DNA of 64,000 bases from CAIVAT01 sp964387205. GTDB taxonomy: Bacteria > Bacteroidota > Bacteroidia > Bacteroidales > FEN-979. Position numbers and translations under genes: made by a program. The stretch spans positions 1-64,000 of the forward strand of contig CAYLVY010000004.1 of NCBI GenBank assembly GCA_964387205.1. The letters are read 5' to 3'. Of the stretch, positions 27,833-35,908 are shown piece by piece. Position 1 is the stretch's first letter. Each line of letters starts with the position of its first letter. The notes below the pieces were generated by a model, which was given only the letters and a program-made list of their open reading frames with translations, was not told where the DNA came from and searched no databases.

Positions 27833-29407
27833 ATGCGCAAAAACATTGCACTCTATTATCATACCCTTCGCCATTTAAGGTGGATCCAGATCCTTTTCCG
27901 GATATGGTATTTCATGGAAAGAAAGATCATACCGGCACGGAGCCTTCGCAAACCACATAAGGTTCCTGTAACCCGACCGCTGACTTTAATCCCGGGCATC
28001 CCTGCTCCGGTTACCCGTTCCGGATCAGCTTTCAGCTTTGTGGGGCTTTGTCACGATTTCGGCAAAGAGATCGACTGGGAATTCAAAGGTCATGGACGGC
28101 TCTGGACCTATAACCTGAATTACTTCGATTTCCTTCATCAACCTGGCGCCGAATATGAAAGCGAACGGCAACGTATGATCGGGTTTATCCGCCATCTAAC
28201 TACCCATTCCACCGGCGCCGAACCCTATCCAACTTCCCTGCGGGGAATCAACTGGGTAAAATTCCTATCCGCCCATCATGGCCGGGATGAGATGATCACA
28301 GGCTCTCTTCATGCCCAATATCAGTACCTGTACCACCACCCTGAGTACCACCTCATGGGTAACCATCTGCTGGAAAATGGATTTTCACTGCTTTTTGGCG
28401 GGCTCTTTTTTCAGGAGGAAAGATGGCTGACAAGGGGAATTAAGATCATTTCCCGGGAATTGAACGAACAAATAATGAATGACGGAGGCCATTTTGAACT
28501 GAGCCCCATGTACCATCAGATCATTTTGTACAGGTTGCTGGATTGCCTGAATCTTGCCAGGTATAATCCCGGACTGCCAAAGGAATTTGCGGATCATCTG
28601 GACCAGACTGCCCGTCTCATGCTGGGATGGTTGCAACAGATAAGCTGGCAGGACGGTACCATTCCGATGGTCAATGACAGTGCCCCCGGTATTGCACCCG
28701 ATACCGGATTATTGCTGGAATATGCTGCGCGACTAAGCATTCAACCCTCCCGTTCTGTCAAACCAGGTTCTTCCGGATACAGGATGTACCGGAATGACGA
28801 CATGGAACTGTTCGTGGATGCCGGAGCGGTCGGACCCGACTATATCCCGGGCCATGCCCATGCCGACGCCCTCGCCTTCCTGCTCCGGATCGGCGGCGTG
28901 CCCTTTCTGACAGAAACCGGAACATCCTCCTATGAAAATAATGCGGTAAGGTGGATCGAACGGTCAACCCGTTCCCACAATACTGTAACCTGCTTTGACC
29001 GTGACCAGTCGCGGGTCTGGGGAAGCCACCGGGTAGCAAAACGGGCCAGGGTCAGCATAATGCGGGAAGATGAAACTTCAATGGAAGCCTGTCACGACGG
29101 GTATCGTGATTTCGGGATTATCCATTACCGGAAATTTTTCATCGGCGGCCAACGGGTCATCATCCGGGACCAACTCGACGGTACAGGAAATCCAAACGGA
29201 AAAGCATATCTTCATTTTGCGCCGGGAATCGTACCGGAAACAACGGACCAGGGGCTGAAAACAGGTGCGGCGGCCATCCTCCTCCAGGGAGCAGAGGAAA
29301 TTGTCCTGAAAACCTATAATTTTGCCCGTGGTTTTAATGACAGGACAGAGGCCGTTGTCGCAGAGATCACCTTCCGAAAATCCCTCAGCACAGAGATTAT
29401 CAAATGA
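27833..29407 (+). CDS. Heparinase II/III-like polysaccharide lyase
   Basis: This 524-residue protein has an alpha/alpha-toroid N-terminal domain (WTYNLNYFDFLHQ near residue 95, then LHAQYQYLYHHPEYHLMGNHLLENG) and a beta-sandwich C-terminal half. The latter has GHAHADALAFLLRIGG near residue 340 and RSTRSHNTVTCFDRDQSRVWG. The tyrosine/histidine arrangement fits PL12/PL15/PL17-like lyases. No signal peptide is visible; many such proteins in biosynthetic loci lack one and may trim or edit the polymer. The gene sits between synthesis genes and overlaps the next by ATGA. Confidence 0.86.
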   Translation: MRKNIALYYHTLRHLRWIQILFRIWYFMERKIIPARSLRKPHKVPVTRPLTLIPGIPAPVTRSGSAFSFVGLCHDFGKEIDWEFKGHGRLWTYNLNYFDFLHQPGAEYESERQRMIGFIRHLTTHSTGAEPYPTSLRGINWVKFLSAHHGRDEMITGSLHAQYQYLYHHPEYHLMGNHLLENGFSLLFGGLFFQEERWLTRGIKIISRELNEQIMNDGGHFELSPMYHQIILYRLLDCLNLARYNPGLPKEFADHLDQTARLMLGWLQQISWQDGTIPMVNDSAPGIAPDTGLLLEYAARLSIQPSRSVKPGSSGYRMYRNDDMELFVDAGAVGPDYIPGHAHADALAFLLRIGGVPFLTETGTSSYENNAVRWIERSTRSHNTVTCFDRDQSRVWGSHRVAKRARVSIMREDETSMEACHDGYRDFGIIHYRKFFIGGQRVIIRDQLDGTGNPNGKAYLHFAPGIVPETTDQGLKTGAAAILLQGAEEIVLKTYNFARGFNDRTEAVVAEITFRKSLSTEIIK

Positions 29408-30621
29408 AGATATTGTTTCTGACCGACAGTTTTCCACCCGAAGTGAATGCCCCGGCAACGCGAACATTCGAGCATTGCGTTGAATGGGTAAAAGCCGGTG
29501 CCGAGGTGACTGTGATCACCTGTGCCCCCAATTTTCCCCAGGGAAAGGTCTATCAGGGTTACCGGAACAAACTGATCCAAAGGGAGATGATGGAGGGAAT
29601 TCGGGTAATTCGCGTATGGACTTACATGGCTGAAAATAAAGGAGTCATTAAACGAACACTCGATTATATCAGTTTCATGATTTCCGGTTGGATGGCCGGG
29701 CTGAAAGTTCCGGCCGATGTGATCATCGCCACCTCACCCCATTTTTTCACAGCCATCGGCGGATTTCTTCTTTCAGTATGTAAAAGAAAACCATGGATCA
29801 TGGAGATCCGTGACCTATGGCCGGAGTCGATACTGGGAGTGAATGCCATGCGACGGAATCCCATCCTGGATTTCTTTTTCTGGCTGGAGATCAGGCTTTA
29901 CCGGCACGCTAACGGATTGGTACCGGTCACCGATACATTTCGCCTGAAGATCATCGAAAAAGGAGCCGATCCGAAAAAAATCCATGTTATAAAAAACGGA
30001 TCAAACCTTGAGCTCTTTTATCCCCGCCCGGCAGACCCGGTCCTAAGGGAATCGATATGCCCGGACGACCGTTGGCTCATCAGTTACATCGGAACACACG
30101 GCATGGCCCATGGCCTTGATTTCATCGTCGGGTGCGCCCCGGAACTGGATAAACTAAAGGTCACCCTGCTGCTGATCGGCGATGGTGCCGAAAAAGAGAA
30201 AGTAACCACCATGGTGAAACAGGAAGGTTATCAAAACGTGATCTGTATGCCACCTGTCCCAAAGGAACATATTCCCGCTTACCTGACCATCTCAGACCTT
30301 TCGCTGATCCCTTTGAAGAAAAAAGAGTTGTTTACCACCGTGATCCCTTCCAAGATATTTGAAACAGCCGCCATGCAGGTGCCGATCGTCCTGGGTGTTG
30401 ACGGTGAAGCAAGACACCTTGTCGAATCGTTCCATGCAGGGTTATATTATGAACCAGAAAACAGAGATGACCTGCTGGAAAAAATCCGGATCCTGACCCA
30501 TGACAGCGACCTGAGGCACCGATGCGCACAGGGCGGTGCTGCACTCGCATCATCTTTCGACCGGAAAAGACTGGCCGCCAACTTCCTGGGTCATTTACGG
30601 GATATCACCAAAAAACAATAA
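29404..30621 (+). CDS. Glycosyltransferase family 4, WbuB-like
   Basis: This 405-residue GT-B enzyme starts MKILFLTDSFPPEVNAPATR and carries the WbuB/WcaI-type features: NFPQGKVYQGYRN near residue 45, a membrane-near ISFMISGWMAG segment, and RDLWPESI near residue 138. The C-terminal half has TVIPSKIFETAAMQVPIVLG near residue 310. WbuB-like enzymes often transfer an N-acetylated amino sugar, but specificity is not readable. It is followed 3 bases later by the exosortase-like gene. Confidence 0.9.
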   Translation: MKILFLTDSFPPEVNAPATRTFEHCVEWVKAGAEVTVITCAPNFPQGKVYQGYRNKLIQREMMEGIRVIRVWTYMAENKGVIKRTLDYISFMISGWMAGLKVPADVIIATSPHFFTAIGGFLLSVCKRKPWIMEIRDLWPESILGVNAMRRNPILDFFFWLEIRLYRHANGLVPVTDTFRLKIIEKGADPKKIHVIKNGSNLELFYPRPADPVLRESICPDDRWLISYIGTHGMAHGLDFIVGCAPELDKLKVTLLLIGDGAEKEKVTTMVKQEGYQNVICMPPVPKEHIPAYLTISDLSLIPLKKKELFTTVIPSKIFETAAMQVPIVLGVDGEARHLVESFHAGLYYEPENRDDLLEKIRILTHDSDLRHRCAQGGAALASSFDRKRLAANFLGHLRDITKKQ

Positions 30622-30624
30622 ACC

Positions 30625-31257
30625 TTGGATCTCCGGCAGTTTTACCGACACCACTCCTTACTTTTCGGATTCTTCCTCAGGATCGCACTGCTTTTAACGG
30701 CAGGACTGGCATTGCTGCTATGGCTGAAAAGTATTCCCGGTCTCCAGTTGAAGATCGTAAACTCCACACCGGTTTATTATTTCAGCAAAACCTTCATCGC
30801 CATCAGCCACCAGTTGATCAGTTTGTTCGGATATGAAGGCCATACCGACTTTTTCCGGTTGGAAAACATGGAGTTTGTCGCTGCGCTGTGTACCCCGTGG
30901 AACGATTGCCTCTACCTTGCATGGCCCTGTTTCGGGGTGAAGGTCACGGCTGTCTTCATTGCACTGATTATCGTTTTTCCCGGTGAGAGCCGTCATAAAT
31001 GGTGGTATATTCCTGTGGGGATACTTTTAATACAGGTTTTCAATATATTAAGGTTCAGCGGACTGATGATGATCGCCTTTCATTATCCCATTGAGTTGAT
31101 CACTAATTTCAATATGGGCAGCCTCGGTATCGGTTATCATGAAATTTTCAATCTGGTGCTTTACCTTGTTATCTTTGCATTGTTTGTAGCATGGATAAAA
31201 ATTTTTGGCCTTACGGCGCTGCTCAGGGCCATAAAAAAAAAGGACGAACCCACCTAA
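30625..31257 (+). CDS. Exosortase-family transpeptidase-like membrane protein
   Basis: This 210-residue protein has about five to six membrane helices and the exosortase catalytic arrangement: Cys102 in WPCFGVKV, Arg143 in NILRFSG and His172 in YHEIFN. Exosortases cut a C-terminal sorting signal and pass the protein to another acceptor. In Bacteroidota several types (for example XrtX and XrtY) sit inside exopolysaccharide loci. The start is TTG at 30625, 3 bases after the preceding stop. No partner protein with a recognisable PEP-CTERM-like tail is present in the window, so its substrate is unknown. The assignment rests on the triad and topology. Confidence 0.8.
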   Translation: MDLRQFYRHHSLLFGFFLRIALLLTAGLALLLWLKSIPGLQLKIVNSTPVYYFSKTFIAISHQLISLFGYEGHTDFFRLENMEFVAALCTPWNDCLYLAWPCFGVKVTAVFIALIIVFPGESRHKWWYIPVGILLIQVFNILRFSGLMMIAFHYPIELITNFNMGSLGIGYHEIFNLVLYLVIFALFVAWIKIFGLTALLRAIKKKDEPT

Positions 31258-31269
31258 ACCACTGACGGT

Positions 31270-32358
31270 ATGTTGCAACTTTCACCACTCGACCTGAAAA
31301 TGCTCCTCAGTTTAGGTTTTGCTGCGGGAATGACTTTTTTTCTGATACCATCTATCGTAAAGATGGCGAATATCAAGTCGTTGTATGCCGTGCCCAACCA
31401 CAGGACCTCTCACCCCTCCTCCGTCCCTACCCTGGGTGGTATTGCCATATTCATCGGATTTTTCATCACCTACCTCCTGTTTCTCTACCCTGAACCATCC
31501 TTCCGGTTTCAATACATCATTGCAGCCTCCCTGGTCGTCTTCTTTATCGGATTCAAAGATGACCTGGTCGGGATTTCACCCTTTAAAAAGTTCTTTGGTC
31601 AGATTATTGCCGCCTGGATTGTCATCTCCTTCGGAGGAATAAGGCTTACCAATCTTCATGGTTTTTTTGGCATCCAGGAGGTCGATGCCGGATGGAGCTA
31701 TCTGATTACTATTGTAGCCATCCTGGGTATCACCAACTGTTTTAACCTGACCGACGGTATCGACGGATTATGTTCCGGACTCGCCACCGTCGCGCTGGTG
31801 GCTTTCGGAGGATGGTTTTATTATGCCATGGATTACAACTGGCTTATCCTGTGCATTTCGCTCACCGGGTCACAACTGGCATTCTTTTATTATAACGTCT
31901 TCGGCAGGAGAAATAAGATCTTCATGGGAGATACCGGATCGCTGATCACAGGTTTCATCATCAGCCTGGTAGCCATTCATTTCAGTGAAACGACCGTGGA
32001 TCCCGCTTCACCGTTTTTCATCCGCTCCGCGCCTGCCGTGGCGATCGGGATCATCATGATCCCTTTTTACGACACCCTGCGGGTGATGACCAACCGGATC
32101 GTACATGGCACCTCCCCTTTTATGCCGGATAAGACCCATATCCATCACTATCTGCTCCGTCTGGGATTTAACCACATTCAAACCACCCTGATCCTGACCG
32201 GCATGTCGCTGTTTTTCATTGGCGTTTCAGTCATGTTGCACAACCGGAGCGTACTGCTGCTGCTCGGTGTGCTCATGGGCCTCGCTACCGCCCTGACAAT
32301 GATGGTGATAACCCTGGTCAAACGCAAATCGGCACTATCCGGCAGTGACCCGGCCTGA
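31270..32358 (+). CDS. Undecaprenyl-phosphate sugar-1-phosphate transferase, WecA/MraY family
   Basis: This 362-residue protein with about 11 helices would start repeat-unit synthesis by moving a sugar-1-phosphate (often GlcNAc or a related HexNAc) to undecaprenyl phosphate. Motifs in order are a PNHRTSHPSSVPTLGG loop near residue 40, FKDDLVG near residue 95, TNCFNLTDGIDGLCSG near residue 160, MGDTGSL near residue 215 and the DKTHIHHYLLRLG HIHH motif near residue 285. It lies at the end of the synthesis operon and converges on the Wzi-like gene. Confidence 0.93.
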   Translation: MLQLSPLDLKMLLSLGFAAGMTFFLIPSIVKMANIKSLYAVPNHRTSHPSSVPTLGGIAIFIGFFITYLLFLYPEPSFRFQYIIAASLVVFFIGFKDDLVGISPFKKFFGQIIAAWIVISFGGIRLTNLHGFFGIQEVDAGWSYLITIVAILGITNCFNLTDGIDGLCSGLATVALVAFGGWFYYAMDYNWLILCISLTGSQLAFFYYNVFGRRNKIFMGDTGSLITGFIISLVAIHFSETTVDPASPFFIRSAPAVAIGIIMIPFYDTLRVMTNRIVHGTSPFMPDKTHIHHYLLRLGFNHIQTTLILTGMSLFFIGVSVMLHNRSVLLLLGVLMGLATALTMMVITLVKRKSALSGSDPA

Positions 32359-32363
32359 AACGG

Positions 32364-34031
32364 TTACCATCCAAGACATATCCCGGCGGAAAATGTACTG
32401 TTGACCCCCTGAAACATCACAGGCTGTAAACCGGTATTCCCGGTCCGGTCGCTGTAAAGATAACTCAGGAAACCGTAGCCGTCGGCTGAAAATTCATACC
32501 TGGCAGACAACTCCAAGGAGTGGTTCTGCCAGGTTTTATTTTGCAGATATGGAATTTTATCTACCTGATATCCACTATGATAGCTATAGGGCAAATCCTC
32601 ACCCCGGACAGCCGCGGTCCATACCCCTGATAACATCAAACCGCGCAATGGCCTCCACGAAGCCATGATGCTGATTTCCTCTGCATTATCTGCCAGGTAA
32701 TGGCCCAGGTAAAAATCATTCGACATGAATGAGGACGATGGAATAAAGTGCTTATAGGTCATAGGCATGGTACGGGTATACTCCGCCCCGACAGCAACAT
32801 TCCCGAGGGGAAGTCCGGTTAGCCGGAAACCACCCTTCAGGCTGGTAAAATTATGAAGTTCACTGTCAAACAACCGGGAGGTTTTCCATTCATCCACAAA
32901 CAAACTGGCATAGAGGTGAAGATGCCTGATCTGCCGGCTGCTGATATTGAAAAACATCTGGGAGTTGGAACCCGCCTCGTTGCTGTAGTTATTTTTGATG
33001 GCATCAGCCGCATTGTAGAACAGGAACGGAACGAGGTACAGCAGGTTGACATCCTGGTCGCTGTAAATGACAGAGTTGCCAATTGAAATGTCGAGCCCCC
33101 TCCACGGAGTAAATGTAAAGAGGTTGGCTGCCAGAAACTTATTCCGGTATATCGTCCTGTAATCACCATTGGCCCAATAAGACCGGCTGCTGTCGATTAT
33201 GTTGGAGTTCAGCCATGCGTGAATATAATGAAATTCAAACCAGCGGACGGGATGAAGATGGAGGTCGATGTGGGGAAATGCCGGTGCATGACCCGACAGG
33301 ATACCGGCCCCGTGGTAATGGTCGCCCCACTCCGGCCGGTCCAGCAAGATCGCGAGGGAACCCCAGCGAACAGATGCCGACAGTCCTCCCCGCATTTCGC
33401 TGAAATCGACAGTTCCGTTTTCCCGCTCCTTGTAAACAGCCCCCGGCTTAAGGGTCAGATATCCCGGCCGGACAGGCGCTTCGGATGCGTTATTATCACG
33501 CAATTCGGCATAAAAACCAAAGTGCCTGCCAATATATCCGTACATTTCACCTCCCCACCATCGTTGATACATATTTCCCCTGTGGTTGGTGCTGAACTCC
33601 ATCCCAAGTACAGGGCGAACGGAAAGAATGAAAAGGCTGTCACGGTAATGCAGGCCTGCCGGTAAAAATGCGAAATCAAGACGGCTGTCAGAACCGGCAA
33701 CCAGGGGTATTCCGTAACGGTAGTTTGCACCGGAAACCCTTATCTCAGCCTGGTAATCTTCAAGGTAAAACCTTAATTCCTGTTGCTGCCGTTTATTAAG
33801 GCCGGGCTTCCCGTCCTTTTCCGGGTTCAGGTTGCTCAGTTCGGTCAGCTTCTGAGCAATATAAACCCGTGAATAAGGCTTTACTGCCGAATGGAGCGTA
33901 ATGAACCCGGAGGTGGCCATTTCATCGAGAAACTCGTATATCCCCTGATTGCTGCGGTTTTCATAAACCACCTGTGATATACCGGTCACCATCGGAAACC
34001 ACAGCATCCAAAAAATCAGATATCGCTTCAT
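32364..34031 (-). CDS. Wzi-like outer-membrane capsule assembly protein
   Basis: This 555-residue protein has a Sec signal peptide (MKRYLIFWMLWFPMVTGIS, then QVVYENR). The rest is rich in alternating aromatic/polar strands and ends SAGICLGW, as in a beta-barrel. The N-terminal YEFLDEMATSGFITLHSAVKPYSR stretch is typical of Bacteroidota proteins matched to the capsule assembly (Wzi) family. It probably anchors or exports the polysaccharide at the outer membrane. The frame extends to 34073, but the ATG at 34031 gives the clean signal peptide. It is transcribed against the synthesis operon. Confidence 0.78.
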   Translation of the reverse strand: MKRYLIFWMLWFPMVTGISQVVYENRSNQGIYEFLDEMATSGFITLHSAVKPYSRVYIAQKLTELSNLNPEKDGKPGLNKRQQQELRFYLEDYQAEIRVSGANYRYGIPLVAGSDSRLDFAFLPAGLHYRDSLFILSVRPVLGMEFSTNHRGNMYQRWWGGEMYGYIGRHFGFYAELRDNNASEAPVRPGYLTLKPGAVYKERENGTVDFSEMRGGLSASVRWGSLAILLDRPEWGDHYHGAGILSGHAPAFPHIDLHLHPVRWFEFHYIHAWLNSNIIDSSRSYWANGDYRTIYRNKFLAANLFTFTPWRGLDISIGNSVIYSDQDVNLLYLVPFLFYNAADAIKNNYSNEAGSNSQMFFNISSRQIRHLHLYASLFVDEWKTSRLFDSELHNFTSLKGGFRLTGLPLGNVAVGAEYTRTMPMTYKHFIPSSSFMSNDFYLGHYLADNAEEISIMASWRPLRGLMLSGVWTAAVRGEDLPYSYHSGYQVDKIPYLQNKTWQNHSLELSARYEFSADGYGFLSYLYSDRTGNTGLQPVMFQGVNSTFSAGICLGW

Positions 34032-34036
34032 AATGA

Positions 34037-34044
34037 CAAAAATA
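34037..34044 (-). promoter_or_regulatory. Candidate -7 box of the Wzi-like gene
   Basis: TATTTTTG on the minus strand ends 5 bases before the ATG at 34031, so the transcript would have almost no leader. Confidence 0.45.
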
Positions 34045-34101
34045 GTACTTTTAAGCCACGATGTTAACAACATGAAATACCGGCATCAAAAACAATAAGC
34101 A

Positions 34102-35076
34102 ATGGAACAGGATGACATAAAAAAAAACAATTACCTGGAGCTGAAAGAGATGGTCCGGCAGGGGTTGGAACGGATCGCATTTTTGGAGGATCCAAAGGAA
34201 GCCAAAAGAATTTTAATCGACATTCAGGACCATTTCAGGGGACTGTCGTTATTCCGGGACGACCGGGAGGAGTTGTACAGCCACATACAAAAGGCATTTT
34301 TCCGGGTAAATTCAGCTATTGAGAACCGAAAAAATGCTTTAAGGGAAGAAACGGAAAGAAACTACCGGGAAATGAAGGAGCAATGTGATCAGGCGCTGGA
34401 TCTGTTTGATGCGGGTGCGGACTACCGGTTGATTTGGGAGCGGTTGATTGAAGTACAGACGGAGATCCGGGAGAGAAAAATGGATCGTGACGAAAGGATG
34501 GCATTGTTGGACCGCCTTCAGGATGGCTTCAACCTGATCAGGGCGGAAAGGGAGGCGCAGCAAAAAAAGTTCGAATCCGAATCGTCGGTTAGTTTTTCAC
34601 GAATTAAATCCATGGCCAATGAAGGATTGAAACTGGCCGCAGAAACCCATGAATACAAGGAGACCCGGGAATACCTGAAGAAGATCCGGAATGAGATGCA
34701 CGAAGCCAGGATGACCCGCGAACAGCGGGAAGAAATCTCCTCAAAGTTACAAACCGCCTTCGACATTCTCGGCAAACGCCTGGATGATTTTTTCAGGACC
34801 AAAAAGAAAAACTGGATGACGAAAATGAACTATACCATAGTGAGGTTCGATGCCGAAAACTTCGATCTGGAAAAAGCTATCCGGAAGGAAGAAGATACTT
34901 TACAGGAACTTGTTGATCAGTTGGACATTCTGAACCTCTCGGGTAAAGAGGGGAATGCATTAGTGGCGCTGGAAGCAAGAATATCCTCTATAAAAAAAAG
35001 TATAGCGTCGAAACGAAGTCAGATAATTCAAAATGAGACTGAAAGGAATGGACTAAGGGCAAAGCTCGAAGAATAA
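34102..35076 (+). CDS. Coiled-coil protein with three 77-residue repeats, function unknown
   Basis: I do not recognise a named family. The 324-residue protein is highly charged and helical, with no signal peptide or membrane helix. Three repeats align with an exact 77-residue period. The Lys of LKEM, MKEQ and IKSM falls at residues 15, 92 and 169. The RDDREEL, RDERMAL and REQREEI motifs start at 52, 129 and 206, each followed by an AF or GF pair (AFFRV, GFNLI, AFDIL). A final coiled-coil segment covers about 260-324. It lies between the polysaccharide locus and a membrane protein gene; a scaffolding role is only a guess. Confidence 0.8.
   Translation: MEQDDIKKNNYLELKEMVRQGLERIAFLEDPKEAKRILIDIQDHFRGLSLFRDDREELYSHIQKAFFRVNSAIENRKNALREETERNYREMKEQCDQALDLFDAGADYRLIWERLIEVQTEIRERKMDRDERMALLDRLQDGFNLIRAEREAQQKKFESESSVSFSRIKSMANEGLKLAAETHEYKETREYLKKIRNEMHEARMTREQREEISSKLQTAFDILGKRLDDFFRTKKKNWMTKMNYTIVRFDAENFDLEKAIRKEEDTLQELVDQLDILNLSGKEGNALVALEARISSIKKSIASKRSQIIQNETERNGLRAKLEE
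34141..34779 (+). repeat. Three tandem protein repeats of 77 residues (231 bases)
   Basis: The repeats begin at about 34141, 34372 and 34603, the last one shorter. They are clear at the protein level but weak at the DNA level, so they are old duplications. Confidence 0.7.
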
Positions 35077-35081
35077 TTTCT

Positions 35082-35089
35082 TACCTTTG
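35082..35089 (+). promoter_or_regulatory. -7 box of the membrane protein gene at 35115
   Basis: TACCTTTG, 25 bases before the start codon. A matching -33 element is not evident. Confidence 0.45.
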
Positions 35090-35114
35090 CGCGCTGATCA
35101 ACTATCCGGATGTC

Positions 35115-35819
35115 ATGAAGCAGTCTGAAACCTCCTCTTCTCTCCACCATTCCCGATCTGCCCGGTCAAACGACCGGAGCAAGCATGTATATCCTGACGT
35201 TCTGCTTTACGTAGTATTACCTTTTCTCTTCCTTGGAATTGCAAAACTAGCCAATACCAGCCTGTTTGCTACACTCGCCGGAGTGATGGCCATTGTCACC
35301 CTTGCCGTGGTAAAACTCACACGGTATAAACCCCTCTTTTTCTTTTCCGTCTTTTTCATTTTAATTCTGGTGATGAGCATCATCTGGCACTGGGCCGATT
35401 ACTATTTAATCAGGCTGATCACCGGTGAAATTGCAACCAATACCAATCTGGCGTTAAAAGGATTGGCGGAAGGCTTGATAACCATCGCCATTGCTTTGGT
35501 TTACCAGAGAAAACTGACCCATCTACGTATGAAGATCAATTATGAATGGTATGTCTCCGCCACTTATCGGAAATTTATCCGGCTGATGGTTTATTTTTTT
35601 CTCTTTCTGCTGATCTTCTGGACACTCGGTTATCTTTTTCACAAAGGGTTCGGCGGGATGGATTTTCATCCGGTTACCATTTCAGCAGTGGCGGGTGGTA
35701 TCGCCCTGGTCACCACCGGAACCCTTTCACTGCTTTACCTAATCAAACCACCTGCAAAAAAAACCTCCTCCCGGCATCATCACTCACGTACACATCACCA
35801 CACCTCCCGCCGAGGGTAA
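35115..35819 (+). CDS. Multi-pass membrane protein, function unknown
   Basis: This 234-residue protein has about six hydrophobic helices between residues 30 and 215. The N-terminus is polar and Ser/His-rich (SSSLHHSRSARSNDRSKH). The C-terminal tail after KPPAKK is striking, with His clusters (RHHHSRTHHHTSRRG) that could bind a divalent metal. I recognise no family. It has its own promoter box and no clear operon partner: the upstream coiled-coil gene ends 38 bases before and the next gene begins 89 bases after. Confidence 0.75.
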   Translation: MKQSETSSSLHHSRSARSNDRSKHVYPDVLLYVVLPFLFLGIAKLANTSLFATLAGVMAIVTLAVVKLTRYKPLFFFSVFFILILVMSIIWHWADYYLIRLITGEIATNTNLALKGLAEGLITIAIALVYQRKLTHLRMKINYEWYVSATYRKFIRLMVYFFLFLLIFWTLGYLFHKGFGGMDFHPVTISAVAGGIALVTTGTLSLLYLIKPPAKKTSSRHHHSRTHHHTSRRG

Positions 35820-35864
35820 AATCAATACCCCCTACTTTTTCTGCATCAGGTTACCGGAAATCAC

Positions 35865-35872
35865 TATTTTTG
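35865..35872 (+). promoter_or_regulatory. -7 box of the carboxyltransferase gene at 35909
   Basis: TATTTTTG, 36 bases before the ATG. No ideal -33 element was found. Confidence 0.45.
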
Positions 35873-35908
35873 CATTATTGTTAACCGATTAACAAATAAT
35901 GGTGAGCC

